The notes below the pieces were generated by a model, which ran no database searches, was not told the DNA's origin, and saw only the letters and a list, made by a program, of their open reading frames with translations. This document shows positions 1 through 8,643 of a DNA stretch of 47,600 nt, in pieces; position 1 is the first letter of the stretch; every line of letters starts with the position of its first letter. Origin of the DNA: an uncultured Odoribacter sp. (GTDB taxonomy: Bacteria > Bacteroidota > Bacteroidia > Bacteroidales > Marinifilaceae); NCBI GenBank assembly GCA_900544025.1, contig UQTM01000021.1, positions 1-47,600 on the forward strand, written 5' to 3'. Position numbers and translations under genes: made by a program.

Positions 1-855
1 TACTCCTACATAGCTTAAGTTATCTTCTAAACTTGTTTTTTCGATACTCTTTACTCCAATTAATGAGCCTCCATTAATAACTGGCGTTGAAACAACGAAA
101 GTATCTTTATCAAAAGTTTGTGTTACAACATTATTTAATTTATTTTTATATTTACTATCTACTAATATATAGGACATATTCTTAAAACTATCTTCTTCTG
201 CTTCAGAATTCTTTTCCTTAACAACGCCTTTTTCATTTATATATATTTCATCTGCAATAGTATTTATAACTACCTTACAAGTGAATTTATTTCTATTAGT
301 AACTACTCTAAAACCTTTATTTATTTTTTCTATATTTAAAACTTCTTCTTCTAATCTAAAGTTAACACCATTTTCTGATGCTACTTCTGCATAAGCAATA
401 GCTAAATCATATGGTGCTACAATTGCAACATTTTTTGAATATAATCCTTTTTTTATATCAGTATTTATATTTGGCTCTATCTTTTTAACTTCATCGCCAT
501 TAATTAGGCATATGCCATCAATACCTCTCTTAACAGTTCTATCATACATTTCTTTTAACTTCAGTACACCATTTTCGTCATTTACTACTCTAAGTGCTCC
601 AATCCTTTTAAAAGGAACATTAAACCTACTACATAAATCTTCTAATAATATATTTCCAATATACTCTAAACCGGACATAACATTATTTGATGTCTCTGAT
701 CCATCATAAACTATAGCAGTATTAACAAAAGATATATCATCTGCTATATCATATTCTTTTTCTATCACTGCTATATTTAAATTATATTTGGATAATTCAT
801 ATGCTGCAGCACAGCCTATAATTCCTCCTCCTAATACTAAAACATCATAATCCAT
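1..855 (-). CDS. FAD-dependent oxidoreductase (DAO family), 3' end cut by window edge
   Basis: The reading frame opens with ATG at 855 and runs off the left edge, giving about 285 residues. The N-terminus has a dinucleotide-binding motif (VLVLGGGIIGCAAAYEL) typical of the DAO superfamily (glycerol-3-phosphate dehydrogenase/LhgO-like), so FAD binding is expected. Substrate cannot be told; the C-terminal part, where Clostridia often add an iron-sulfur BFD domain, is outside the window. An AGGGG ribosome site lies 6-10 bases upstream. It follows the NiaR gene by 17 bases, same strand. Codon use is extremely AT-rich, as in Clostridium and unlike everything right of 1.6 kb, so it probably belongs to another organism. 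Confidence 0.75.
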   Translation of the reverse strand, partial: MDYDVLVLGGGIIGCAAAYELSKYNLNIAVIEKEYDIADDISFVNTAIVYDGSETSNNVMSGLEYIGNILLEDLCSRFNVPFKRIGALRVVNDENGVLKLKEMYDRTVKRGIDGICLINGDEVKKIEPNINTDIKKGLYSKNVAIVAPYDLAIAYAEVASENGVNFRLEEEVLNIEKINKGFRVVTNRNKFTCKVVINTIADEIYINEKGVVKEKNSEAEEDSFKNMSYILVDSKYKNKLNNVVTQTFDKDTFVVSTPVINGGSLIGVKSIEKTSLEDNLSYVGV

Positions 856-872
856 CTTTTAATTCCCCTATT

Positions 873-1382
873 CTATAAAATAAATCCCTTTTCCTTTAAT
901 TCCATTTTTATAAGATTCATATTTTCCTCTGAATCTGCTGATATGGTATGAAGGTGAATTCCATTAGTTAACGCTGATAGTGGTTTTGCCTCTACTTTTT
1001 CAAAGTACCCAGTAAATTTATTTAAATCATTAAGGTTCTTTATTTTTAATATTCCTTTAATTTCTCCATATAAAGGATGCTCAACAATTACATCTTCGAT
1101 TATTCCACCATACTTTACAACTATTTCTAATTCACTTTCCATTTCATCTTCAGTATGATTTACTGCTATAACAGACTTTACTCTATTATCTGAATTATCA
1201 TTTATCATATATCCATCTGGAGTTGCTATTATGTTTTTTCCTGCTGCCCTTAATATTGCTATATCTTTTACTATTACTTGCCTAGTAACATTAAAATATG
1301 ATGCTAATTCAGAGCCTGTTATAGCCTTCTTTTCTTTAACTAAATTTTTTATTATTTCCTCTCTTCTTTCGTTAGCCGTCAT
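873..1382 (-). CDS. niaR: NiaR/YrxA-type transcriptional repressor (HTH + 3H domain)
   Basis: A 169-residue protein. Residues 1-60 form a winged helix-turn-helix of the HTH_11 type (ITGSELASYFNVTRQVIVKD). The rest is a 3H domain with its metal/ligand histidines visible in VEHPLYGE and GIHLHTI. Family members repress niacin uptake and NAD synthesis genes in Firmicutes in response to nicotinic acid. Length fits the family. It lies between an HD-like fragment upstream (stop at 1398) and the FAD oxidoreductase downstream, in one transcription direction. Codon use is Clostridium-like, which contrasts with the Bacteroidales DNA that follows. Confidence 0.8.
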   Translation of the reverse strand: MTANERREEIIKNLVKEKKAITGSELASYFNVTRQVIVKDIAILRAAGKNIIATPDGYMINDNSDNRVKSVIAVNHTEDEMESELEIVVKYGGIIEDVIVEHPLYGEIKGILKIKNLNDLNKFTGYFEKVEAKPLSALTNGIHLHTISADSEENMNLIKMELKEKGFIL

Positions 1383-1397
1383 TGCTCCACCTCAAAA

Positions 1398-2369
1398 TTA
1401 ATTCTTGTTATCACTTTCTCTTATTATATCTAGCAATTTATTGTTACCAGAAAATTTATCATTATGATGAAATTCTATTGCTTCTAAGAATTCTTTATCA
1501 TATTTATTATATTCTTTTAATAATCTTGCTCCCTTTTCTCCATGATTATAGTAAATATCTATATTTTTTATATTATCCATATAATATTGGGCAACCTGGC
1601 GACGAATTTTGTTCTCATGATCGGTAAATTCGATTTTAACCCCTAAAAATGCCGCCTGAATCTCGTCCATACGTGAATTTAAGCCCATAAAAGAATTAAC
1701 ATACTTCTTCTCTGAACCGTAATTTGCCACAGCACGTACAATACGAGCTAATTCAGCATCTTTTGTTGTCACAGCTCCACTATCTCCCAAAGCCCCGAGA
1801 TTTTTCCCCGGATAAAAACTAAATCCAGCAGCATCTCCTAAATTTCCACTACGTATTCCTTTCCACTTTGCCCCAATAGCCTGAGCATTATCTTCAATGA
1901 TTTTAAGATTATATTTTTTTGCAATCTCTTGCAATTCTTCGCTCCATACGACACGTCCATAAAGATGAACCACCAAAATAGCTTTGGTACGTGGAGTTAT
2001 TGCAGCTTCAATCTTATCGATATCAATATTATAAGTGTCGATAGAAGGCTCTACTAATACCGGGGTAAGACGATTATCGGTTATTGCCAAAATCGATGCA
2101 ATATATGTATTTGCCGGAACAATAACTTCATCTCCCTCTTTCATCACTCCCATTTCTATATATCCCCGGAATATCAACCGGAGAGCATCCAAGCCATTGG
2201 CTACAGAAATAACATTAGGAGAATTTATAAAATCAGCAAGTTTATTTTCAAATAGTTTATTTTCATTACCTTGTAAATACCAACCACTATCGATTACCCG
2301 AATTGCAGCTTCTTTCAGTGCTGTTTGGTATTGGGCATTCACTTTCTGTAAATCCAAAAATTTTATCAT
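1398..2369 (-). CDS. Chimeric frame: DegT/DnrJ/EryC1 sugar aminotransferase fused to an HD-like tail
   Basis: Residues 1 to about 262 are a PLP-dependent DegT/DnrJ/EryC1/StrS aminotransferase of the FdtB/QdtB type, which makes 3-amino sugars from dTDP-3-keto-6-deoxyhexoses. Visible are the start MIKFLDLQKVNAQY, the IEDNAQAIGA segment and the PLP-lysine motif FSFYPGKNLGALGDSG. Normal length is about 365 residues, so roughly 100 C-terminal residues are missing. The last ~52 residues (NHGEKGARLLKEY, then EFHHNDKFSG) look like the end of a clostridial HD-domain protein, and codon use turns AT-rich there. I infer that the frame crosses an assembly junction and that this exact protein does not exist. 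The aminotransferase part is the last gene of the sugar operon. Confidence 0.75.
   Translation of the reverse strand: MIKFLDLQKVNAQYQTALKEAAIRVIDSGWYLQGNENKLFENKLADFINSPNVISVANGLDALRLIFRGYIEMGVMKEGDEVIVPANTYIASILAITDNRLTPVLVEPSIDTYNIDIDKIEAAITPRTKAILVVHLYGRVVWSEELQEIAKKYNLKIIEDNAQAIGAKWKGIRSGNLGDAAGFSFYPGKNLGALGDSGAVTTKDAELARIVRAVANYGSEKKYVNSFMGLNSRMDEIQAAFLGVKIEFTDHENKIRRQVAQYYMDNIKNIDIYYNHGEKGARLLKEYNKYDKEFLEAIEFHHNDKFSGNNKLLDIIRESDNKN
1545..1600. other. Compositional junction, probable assembly chimera
   Basis: Left of this interval the DNA is very AT-rich with Clostridium-like genes; right of it base composition, codon use and gene content are Bacteroidales. The change occurs inside an open frame, near the codons for YYMDNIKN. 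A short A/T-rich microhomology would explain the join. It could also be a genuine recombination event, but loss of the aminotransferase C-terminus and the fused HD tail make an artefact more likely. Confidence 0.7.
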
Positions 2370-2382
2370 TTTATATCTTCAA

Positions 2383-3591
2383 TTAAATTATTGTTATCTC
2401 CCTCGTTAAACTATTAATGAGATTATATCCATCCCAAACAAGATCAAAATCTGTTGTCTTACCGATAGGCACAACCCGGTCGACACCTAATATCCCCGAT
2501 TTCAGAATAAAATCGTTTAGTTCTTCCGGCATAAAACCATAATATGCCAATGTTTGATATTTACGATTAATAATATGAACAATCTCCTGTAAATCATTTA
2601 CCATAAATTCCGTAAAATATCCGGCCTTACAACGATAGTTGTCAATATCCACAGGCAACGCATCCGCTTCTACTCTCCAAAGAAGATTATCTTTTGCAGG
2701 TACATGGCGTATCTCCATCGACAGGCATTGGCTATAAAAATGAGCAAGTTTATCAACAGCTAATACATCTGCGAGCTGGTATCTTTCTTTGGTATAATTG
2801 TACAGAGCTTCCCAAAAAACTCTTTTAGCATTGCTGACAACTTTTTCAGAACCTCTCCATACAACTAAATGAGGAGCAGAACAGGCGTTTTGATCGAAAA
2901 GGTAAGTATCATTATAAAATCCTTCCGCTAATTGTTCAACATTTCCCGATTCAAGGTATTTCTCTGCATCGATCGCACAAATCGAAAATCTATCAGCAAA
3001 AGTAATATCAAAAGCCCGGGCAGGTATGGAACTCTGGCGAATATTCGCAATCGTCTGGTCCCCACCCCATATTACTCTGACATCACATCGAGCTGAAAAG
3101 AAATCGGTAGCAGACGATCCACGCTCATACTTCACCAATCCTATCCTCGATCTATACATTTTATTTTCCTCCTTAGCCAGTACTTGTGCTATTGCATCCG
3201 AAATAATTTTCACTTGTTTAAAATCCTTACTTGGGACACGCACAATATTCGCATTACCACTTAAAACACCACAAACTAAAGAATAAGCAAAATTAACAGG
3301 CACATTAGAAGGAGCAATATGAAACACCAAACCACGTCCCAATCTGATGTCATGCCCAATAAAGCGCTCTTTCAGTTTGAGCAAATTAGCTTTCCGGCAA
3401 AAAAAAGCAAATGTAGCGACATCAGGCAATGTCCTTGTAAGAGGGTTTCTCATAAGGATACCCGACAAATCATTCAATACCCCCAAAGCCTCTTGACAAA
3501 AAGGCTCCAAAGGGGATATCATTCTCATTTGCTCCGGCTCCCCTCCTAAATCAGGATAAAGCCAGGTAATATCATTTAAATTTTGTTGCAT
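2383..3591 (-). CDS. LuxC-like acyl reductase (aldehyde dehydrogenase fold)
   Basis: Similar to the LuxC acyl-CoA reductase family, which reduces an activated acyl group to an aldehyde with NADPH. Seen: the cofactor-region motif HIAPSNVPVNFAYSLV, a following segment SGNANIVRVPSKDF, and the probable acyl-accepting cysteine in FDQNACSAPH. The frame is open back to 3693, but that would overlap the upstream gene by 122 bases; the ATG at 3591 (MQQNLNDITWLYPD) overlaps by only 20 and is preferred, giving about 402 residues. ATG 3621 is a second option. The pairing with a LuxE-like gene directly upstream supports a two-step acyl activation and reduction, here in a surface sugar operon and not a luminescence one. 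Confidence 0.8.
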   Translation of the reverse strand: MQQNLNDITWLYPDLGGEPEQMRMISPLEPFCQEALGVLNDLSGILMRNPLTRTLPDVATFAFFCRKANLLKLKERFIGHDIRLGRGLVFHIAPSNVPVNFAYSLVCGVLSGNANIVRVPSKDFKQVKIISDAIAQVLAKEENKMYRSRIGLVKYERGSSATDFFSARCDVRVIWGGDQTIANIRQSSIPARAFDITFADRFSICAIDAEKYLESGNVEQLAEGFYNDTYLFDQNACSAPHLVVWRGSEKVVSNAKRVFWEALYNYTKERYQLADVLAVDKLAHFYSQCLSMEIRHVPAKDNLLWRVEADALPVDIDNYRCKAGYFTEFMVNDLQEIVHIINRKYQTLAYYGFMPEELNDFILKSGILGVDRVVPIGKTTDFDLVWDGYNLINSLTREITII

Positions 3592-4654
3592 AGGTATCAC
3601 TACACCCTCTGATTTCTGCATTTTTAATTCGACCAATGATTTTAAAATATTTCCCTTTCCTTTGACAAGGACAGTCGTCCTCTCCCAAAACAATTCCCTC
3701 GTCTTCCGTCAAAAGTGAATGTCCCGGATAACTTTCCGGTAAGACAGACACGACCTGAATGATTCCCTTCTCACCAATTTCAGCCTCTGAGAAATCTATA
3801 GGACGACGAATAATTATATCTGAAAAAATGGGAGCATGTAAATGTCCGCATTCACATTCCATATATATGGAACCAGTCTGTTCCACCATCCCATAATAGT
3901 CATAAACTCTTTCTATTCCGCATACATCGTGCAATCGCTTCTTAAACTCTGCAGGACTAACTTGTTCATTCAACAGTTTTTTCCAGCCTCCTCCATGTAT
4001 CAACACCCCCTTACTTAAATCAGGTTTATATCCTGTTTTAAGCAACTCTTTATAAAAATGTTGCCAAACCATAAATGTAAAGCCAAACAAGAATATAGTT
4101 TGCGAATTATAAGTATCCAAAAAGCTCTTGATACCTTCTATATCTAAATTCATATTTTCATCCAGTGCATACTGACGTTTGGTGCCAAACATAGAAAATC
4201 CCAGTATTCCTGCACCCCGAGCAGAAAACATTATCCGATTTTTTACAACTTCAGAACTATCGAGTATCAACATAGGCACCCGACTATTTCCCAGATAACT
4301 CGATACAATCTTTGAAAGTGCTTTCGTCTGATTGCCTGAAGTGGTCCTATCAAGGTATATTTTCGAAACTTTCTGTCCTGTTGTCCCCGACGAGGTCATT
4401 GTCTTGACAATTTCGGAACGAGGAACACTCAATAAGTCAAATTCTTTAAAAAGTCTTACTGGCAAAAAAGGTAATTGCTGATATCGGTGGGGAACCTTTG
4501 CATCAAACCCCGATGCATCACACATTTTAGCATATTCAGGACAATGTTCATAATGGAAACGGCTCAATTGTCCTAAGCGTTCATCCAGTAAATCCTGCTT
4601 CTGATTCTTATTGAGTGAATAAGGAGCAATCTCAAGAATTTTTTCTATTGTCAT
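3572..4654 (-). CDS. LuxE-like acyl-protein synthetase
   Basis: A 360-residue adenylate-forming enzyme related to LuxE (long-chain-fatty-acid-protein ligase). The phosphate-binding loop is visible as MTSSGTTGQKVSKIYLD, a second core motif as YDYYGMVEQTGS, and the C-terminal segment as RIKNAEIRGCSDTY. The cysteine in that last segment matches the position at which LuxE carries the acyl group before passing it to LuxC. It starts with an ATGA overlap on the ligase gene upstream and overlaps the LuxC-like gene downstream, so the three are probably translationally coupled. The natural acyl substrate is unknown; inference from context is an acyl group destined for a sugar. Confidence 0.8.
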   Translation of the reverse strand: MTIEKILEIAPYSLNKNQKQDLLDERLGQLSRFHYEHCPEYAKMCDASGFDAKVPHRYQQLPFLPVRLFKEFDLLSVPRSEIVKTMTSSGTTGQKVSKIYLDRTTSGNQTKALSKIVSSYLGNSRVPMLILDSSEVVKNRIMFSARGAGILGFSMFGTKRQYALDENMNLDIEGIKSFLDTYNSQTIFLFGFTFMVWQHFYKELLKTGYKPDLSKGVLIHGGGWKKLLNEQVSPAEFKKRLHDVCGIERVYDYYGMVEQTGSIYMECECGHLHAPIFSDIIIRRPIDFSEAEIGEKGIIQVVSVLPESYPGHSLLTEDEGIVLGEDDCPCQRKGKYFKIIGRIKNAEIRGCSDTYATKFK

Positions 4655-6039
4655 TTAAGTTGAGAGTATAATATTTTTCCAGAACTATTTTTAGGAATTT
4701 CTGAAATCACATTTACAGTTATTGCACTCAAATGGAGTCCTGTTTTCTGTGAAATAAATTCTTTTACTTTATTTTCCAAAGTGGCATCGAGAATATGTAT
4801 CACTAATTTATCATCTTCTCCAGTGCAGGCACAATCGGGAATCATCGACCTAACAAGCTGTTCCGTTTGATCCAGATTTACACGGTTACCGAAGATCTTG
4901 ACGAATCTCTTAAGGCGCCCGACAATATAATAATATCCTTCGTGATCAAATTGAGCAACATCTCCGGTATGTAGGATTCCATTATTTTCGTCACCCAAAG
5001 ACAAATCATCGATTTTTTCTGCATATCCCATCGATACATTCTCACCCTCGTATATCAATTCACCTGGAACATCAGGTTTCTGTATTATATTATTTTGGTT
5101 ATCGACTAATAAAAATTTCCCTCCCGGAATAGCAATTCCAATACTTGCATTTTTCTCCAAAGCTTTCCGGTAAGGTAAATAACTCATCCGGGCTGTAGCC
5201 TCCGTCTGTCCATACATCACAAAAAATTTACGATTGGTTTGAAGGGCCCATTGAGCAAACTCCAAAACCAAATCAGCAGAAAGTTTTCCCCCCGCCTGGG
5301 TTAGTACCTTTAAAGTCGGAAGTTCCATTTTTTGCAATCTCAATCTTTTAAGCATCTGATAAGAATACGGAACGCCTGCAATACTTGTCGCCCCCTGTTC
5401 TTTGAAAAAAGCCCAAAACTCTTTTTCCATGATACTTTTCTGAGTAAGCAACAGGCTTGCCTTTACTATTAAATGACTGTTAATAACAGACAGGCCATAA
5501 GAATAGTGCATCGGCAAACTGGTTATGGGACGATCGTCTTTACTAATTTCAAGATATTTAGCTATCGAAAGCGCATTCGATTCTATATTCTTATAGGTTA
5601 AACGGACAAACTTAGGGCTTCCGGTACTTCCAGAAGTTGTCAGTAACAAAGCAAGATCAGAATGCATTTTTATAAGTGAAGCATTTCCATTTTGAAATAA
5701 CTTATAATCAGCATACTCTGTAACGCAACGCACATTCTCCCCTAATTTATGTTCCATCTCTGCGGGTACCCAAAAATAGTTGGGTTGATATATTTCAATA
5801 AGTTGCCGTAACATATTGGAATCCATTGCTGCATCGAGCATCACCGGAACACTCTTGTTACCCAACAAACACAAATACCCACAGAGAGAACCGATTGTAT
5901 TACTGCATAATGAAAAAACCAAACTACGTGCAGGCATTAGCTTTCCCCATTGCGCTATAAGTTTATTTACCTCTTCTCCTAACAAAATATTTTCCTCAGG
6001 AGTAATAGCTATAATATCTTTATTATCGAAACAAAACAT
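4651..6039 (-). CDS. AMP-forming acyl-CoA synthetase/ACP ligase family protein
   Basis: A 462-residue ANL-superfamily enzyme. Core motifs are all present: TTSGSTGSPKFV (P-loop), YGQTEATARM, the ATP-binding aspartate in HTGDVAQFDHEG, the hinge region YYIVGRLKRFVKIFG, and the catalytic lysine near the C-terminus in PKNSSGKILY. The family activates a carboxylic acid as an acyl-adenylate and passes it to a thiol. With a carrier protein two genes upstream, loading of that ACP is the likeliest job. Ends in an ATGA overlap with the LuxE-like gene. Substrate cannot be read from sequence. Confidence 0.85.
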   Translation of the reverse strand: MFCFDNKDIIAITPEENILLGEEVNKLIAQWGKLMPARSLVFSLCSNTIGSLCGYLCLLGNKSVPVMLDAAMDSNMLRQLIEIYQPNYFWVPAEMEHKLGENVRCVTEYADYKLFQNGNASLIKMHSDLALLLTTSGSTGSPKFVRLTYKNIESNALSIAKYLEISKDDRPITSLPMHYSYGLSVINSHLIVKASLLLTQKSIMEKEFWAFFKEQGATSIAGVPYSYQMLKRLRLQKMELPTLKVLTQAGGKLSADLVLEFAQWALQTNRKFFVMYGQTEATARMSYLPYRKALEKNASIGIAIPGGKFLLVDNQNNIIQKPDVPGELIYEGENVSMGYAEKIDDLSLGDENNGILHTGDVAQFDHEGYYYIVGRLKRFVKIFGNRVNLDQTEQLVRSMIPDCACTGEDDKLVIHILDATLENKVKEFISQKTGLHLSAITVNVISEIPKNSSGKILYSQLK

Positions 6040-6052
6040 CCCTCATCTAATT

Positions 6053-6775
6053 TTACACAATCATAGATCCATCGACACCTATGATCTGTCCGGTAACATA
6101 TTGCGACATATCACTTGCTAAAAAAAGTGCCACTTGTGCTATTTCACAAGGCTTTGCCAATCTCCCCAACCCAATACTTGCAATAGTTTTATCTATTTGT
6201 TGCTGACTCAGGCCGCTCAAAAGAGAAGTATCTACTGTTCCCGGTGCAATTGCATTGACTCTTATATTCTGTGGAGCGAGTTCTTTCGCGGCAGCCTTTG
6301 TCAATGCAACAATCGCCCCCTTTGAAGAACTGTAAAGTACTTTCCCTGCCTCTCCGTTAGTCCCCATGATAGAAGCAAGATTTATCACAGTCCCGGATCG
6401 TTGCCGTTTGAAAAACTTCGACGCATACTGAAGCATATCAATAACAGCAAATACATTAACCGAATAAGTACTTTCAATCTGTTCTTTAGAGATCATTCCA
6501 ATCAATGCATCTTTCATAATACCGGCATTATTAACAAGTATATCAAGGCGGTTCTGCTCTTTTTTTATTTGCATAAAAAGCGCCTTTACATGCTCGGTAT
6601 TCGTCACATCCATAATAACGGGTTTACAGCAGGCGTTATTTGCGTATTCCGAAAACGAAGTCGCATCACGATCTACCGCATAAACGATAGCTCCGTTATT
6701 CAAAAACAATTCGAGAATCGCTTTCCCTATTCCCCGGCCACAACCTGTAATTACCGCAATTTTATTCTCTAACAT
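6053..6775 (-). CDS. SDR-family oxidoreductase (FabG-like)
   Basis: A classical short-chain dehydrogenase: NAD(P) motif TGCGRGIG near the start, NNAG in the middle, and the catalytic Tyr-Lys pair in YSSSKGAIVALTK. The C-terminal part ends with the usual YVTGQIIGVDGSM. FabG-like members reduce 3-oxoacyl-ACP to 3-hydroxyacyl-ACP, which fits the adjacent carrier protein. The ATG at 6775 lies one base after the ACP stop codon and gives MLENKIAVITG; upstream ATGs at 6790 and 6793 would overlap that gene. Sugar dehydrogenase activity is a less likely alternative. Confidence 0.85.
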   Translation of the reverse strand: MLENKIAVITGCGRGIGKAILELFLNNGAIVYAVDRDATSFSEYANNACCKPVIMDVTNTEHVKALFMQIKKEQNRLDILVNNAGIMKDALIGMISKEQIESTYSVNVFAVIDMLQYASKFFKRQRSGTVINLASIMGTNGEAGKVLYSSSKGAIVALTKAAAKELAPQNIRVNAIAPGTVDTSLLSGLSQQQIDKTIASIGLGRLAKPCEIAQVALFLASDMSQYVTGQIIGVDGSMIV

Positions 6776-6776
6776 G

Positions 6777-7016
6777 TTAGATTTGAACATCATACTTTTG
6801 AGACAATATTTCTATTCCTTTTCCATAACTCGACAGATCAATAATATCATCTGTTTCAAACATAATATCAAAAGCATCTTCCAATGCAGCAATTAAAGTC
6901 ATATGTCCGACAGAGTCCCATAATTGAACTGATTGATAAGTAAGATCTTGTAATTGATTTTCAGTTACGGAAAAACTATCAATAAACACCTTGTTGTATT
7001 TCTCTCGATTTGTCAT
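6777..7016 (-). CDS. Acyl carrier protein (operon-specific)
   Basis: A 79-residue phosphopantetheine carrier. The attachment serine is Ser35 in LWDSVGHMTLI, a variant of the usual DSL motif. It is clearly distinct from the housekeeping AcpP at 26804-27040, whose motif is GADSLDTVEL. Its place between a GNAT acetyltransferase and an SDR, followed by the ligase and LuxE/LuxC-like genes, suggests that a specialised acyl intermediate is built or held on this carrier. Gaps to its neighbours are 5 bases and 1 base. Confidence 0.85.
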   Translation of the reverse strand: MTNREKYNKVFIDSFSVTENQLQDLTYQSVQLWDSVGHMTLIAALEDAFDIMFETDDIIDLSSYGKGIEILSQKYDVQI

Positions 7017-7021
7017 AATAA

Positions 7022-7576
7022 TTATTGTTTTGGTGCAAACATTCGTAAATGAAGTCTTTTATATTTCTCAAAATTTTCTCTCGATAATTCAAAAAAAACA
7101 TCTTCGGAACTCTCGCGAAGAATGATCGGTTTATAAGTATTTTGATACCTTAATACATTTATATTGCCACGTCTGACATCGAATTTCAACTTCTTTTCTG
7201 GCATAAGTTCAAAAGCAATTTCGCGGGTTATAATATCTGCAAGTATTGCAGAACCCACCGGAGCATCCGGCGAAAACAACCAACTGCCGATCGTAAATTC
7301 GTCGTCTTCAATATCATAAATTCGACATACGCCCAGCGGAGTACCCTTAGGTTTCTCAAAAACGAAATAGTAATCCACTCCCGCTAATTCACGTTTTTTA
7401 TATTCTTTTGTCCAAATAATCTGAGCTTCCTTATCAGGTTTAGTACTATTTAAAAAACGCCCTAAACGTGTATCTGTTCTCAATTTAAAAATAAAATCAG
7501 CATCACTTTCCTCAACGAAACGTGTATGAAGTCCATACCTATCCAATACAAAATCAGGTGAAAGTTTATTCTGCAT
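7022..7576 (-). CDS. GNAT-family N-acyltransferase
   Basis: A 184-residue protein resembling the RimJ/Acetyltransf_3 branch of GNAT enzymes. It opens with YGLHTRFVEESDADFIFKLR and contains the core strand region GVCRIYDIEDDEFTIGSWLF, then a helix with AILADIITREIAFE. In amino-sugar clusters this branch acylates the sugar amine. The acyl donor here could be acetyl-CoA or the acyl group on the neighbouring carrier protein; the second idea is inference. Starts 11 bases inside the upstream ketoisomerase gene. Confidence 0.75.
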   Translation of the reverse strand: MQNKLSPDFVLDRYGLHTRFVEESDADFIFKLRTDTRLGRFLNSTKPDKEAQIIWTKEYKKRELAGVDYYFVFEKPKGTPLGVCRIYDIEDDEFTIGSWLFSPDAPVGSAILADIITREIAFELMPEKKLKFDVRRGNINVLRYQNTYKPIILRESSEDVFFELSRENFEKYKRLHLRMFAPKQ

Positions 7577-7991
7577 TTCTTTTATATTCTAAAAATTTAT
7601 CATAACTACGTATATAATCCGCCTCATCATACTCCATTGAAGCAAGCACTAAACACACCGAGCCACTGCTGAAATTGTTCAATTCCCGCCATAAACCCGG
7701 GGTAACAAGTAATCCCTGATAAGGACGATTCAAAGTAAATGTTCGCTTGACATTACCGTCATCTATTACAACATCGAAACTACCACTTACTGCCACAAGC
7801 AGCTGTTTCAACTCATAATGGGCGTGTCCACCTCTGCTCTCACCTCCCGGAACATCATATAAATAGTAAACCCGCCTAACTTCAAACGGAATATCCTTCA
7901 TGTTTTGAACGACACTGATATTCCCTTTTTCATTATGATGTTTATCGAAATAAACCAACGTACAATCATAAGCAGTAGATAACTTAGACAT
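7566..7991 (-). CDS. FdtA/QdtA-like dTDP-sugar 3,4-ketoisomerase (cupin), copy 2
   Basis: A cupin of the WxcM-like family (PF05523) that moves the keto group of dTDP-4-keto-6-deoxyglucose from C4 to C3, ahead of transamination. The signature DVPGGESRGGHAHYEL and the following SGSFDVVIDDG are present. The start chosen is ATG 7991 (MSKLSTAYDCTLVYFD), overlapping the upstream gene by 8 bases; the longer in-frame extension to 8066 lies inside the upstream gene and adds non-cupin residues. About 141 residues, normal for the family. The HxH pair of the motif is intact, unlike in copy 1. Confidence 0.85.
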   Translation of the reverse strand: MSKLSTAYDCTLVYFDKHHNEKGNISVVQNMKDIPFEVRRVYYLYDVPGGESRGGHAHYELKQLLVAVSGSFDVVIDDGNVKRTFTLNRPYQGLLVTPGLWRELNNFSSGSVCLVLASMEYDEADYIRSYDKFLEYKRNAE

Positions 7992-8385
7992 GACAAACCT
8001 CCTTCTTAAACTGGTCGAAATCACGTATATAATCATCCATAGAATAATCCATAGAAGACAAAACAAGCGCTAACGAATTCGTCGAGAAATTTTCCATAGA
8101 CCGCCACATCATTTTAGGTACATAGATTCCATTATAAGAGCGGTTTAAATGATAACGTTGTTCCTGTAACCCATCATGCAGCACCACATCGAAACTACCA
8201 CTCAATGCAACGATAAACTCTTGGTTTTCACGGTAAGCATGCCCGCCACGAATTTCTCCACCGGGAACATCATAAATCCAATAAGTCCGGCGGATTGTAA
8301 ACGGGATGTGATTATTCCCTTCTATAAAAGAAAGATTACCTCTACGATCTAAAATCTTAGGTAAATTAATAATAGAAGACTTCAT
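7984..8385 (-). CDS. FdtA/QdtA-like dTDP-sugar 3,4-ketoisomerase (cupin), copy 1
   Basis: First gene of the sugar operon, 133 residues, same WxcM-like cupin family as the next gene. The motif reads DVPGGEIRGGHAYREN: the second histidine of the usual GGHAH is a tyrosine. The flanking SGSFDVVLHDG is conserved. It may have altered activity, form a heteromer with copy 2, or act on a different nucleotide sugar; the sequence does not decide. A promoter with good boxes lies about 260 bases upstream, so the transcript would have a long untranslated leader. Confidence 0.8.
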   Translation of the reverse strand: MKSSIINLPKILDRRGNLSFIEGNNHIPFTIRRTYWIYDVPGGEIRGGHAYRENQEFIVALSGSFDVVLHDGLQEQRYHLNRSYNGIYVPKMMWRSMENFSTNSLALVLSSMDYSMDDYIRDFDQFKKEVCHV

Positions 8386-8643
8386 TATATTGTATTATGA
8401 AATATTGAAGAAAAGATGCCCGACTTTTATCACATAAAATTTCTCAAATGCAAGTAGCAGGCATAACAAGAAAATAACTTATGAAAAAACAAAACCCATT
8501 AATTCCCCAACGATCCGAGAACTATTGTGATTTTCTTTAAAAACTAATTATGAGATATTTATATAATAGAAAGGTTACGTACAGGTACGCTTCGCGCTCC
8601 TCAGTGACATTTTACCGGGGAACTTTTTATGCATTTACTTGCG

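Noticed and set aside
2383..4654. Luminescence (lux) operon
   Set aside because: LuxA/LuxB and LuxD are missing, and the neighbours are sugar-nucleotide enzymes.
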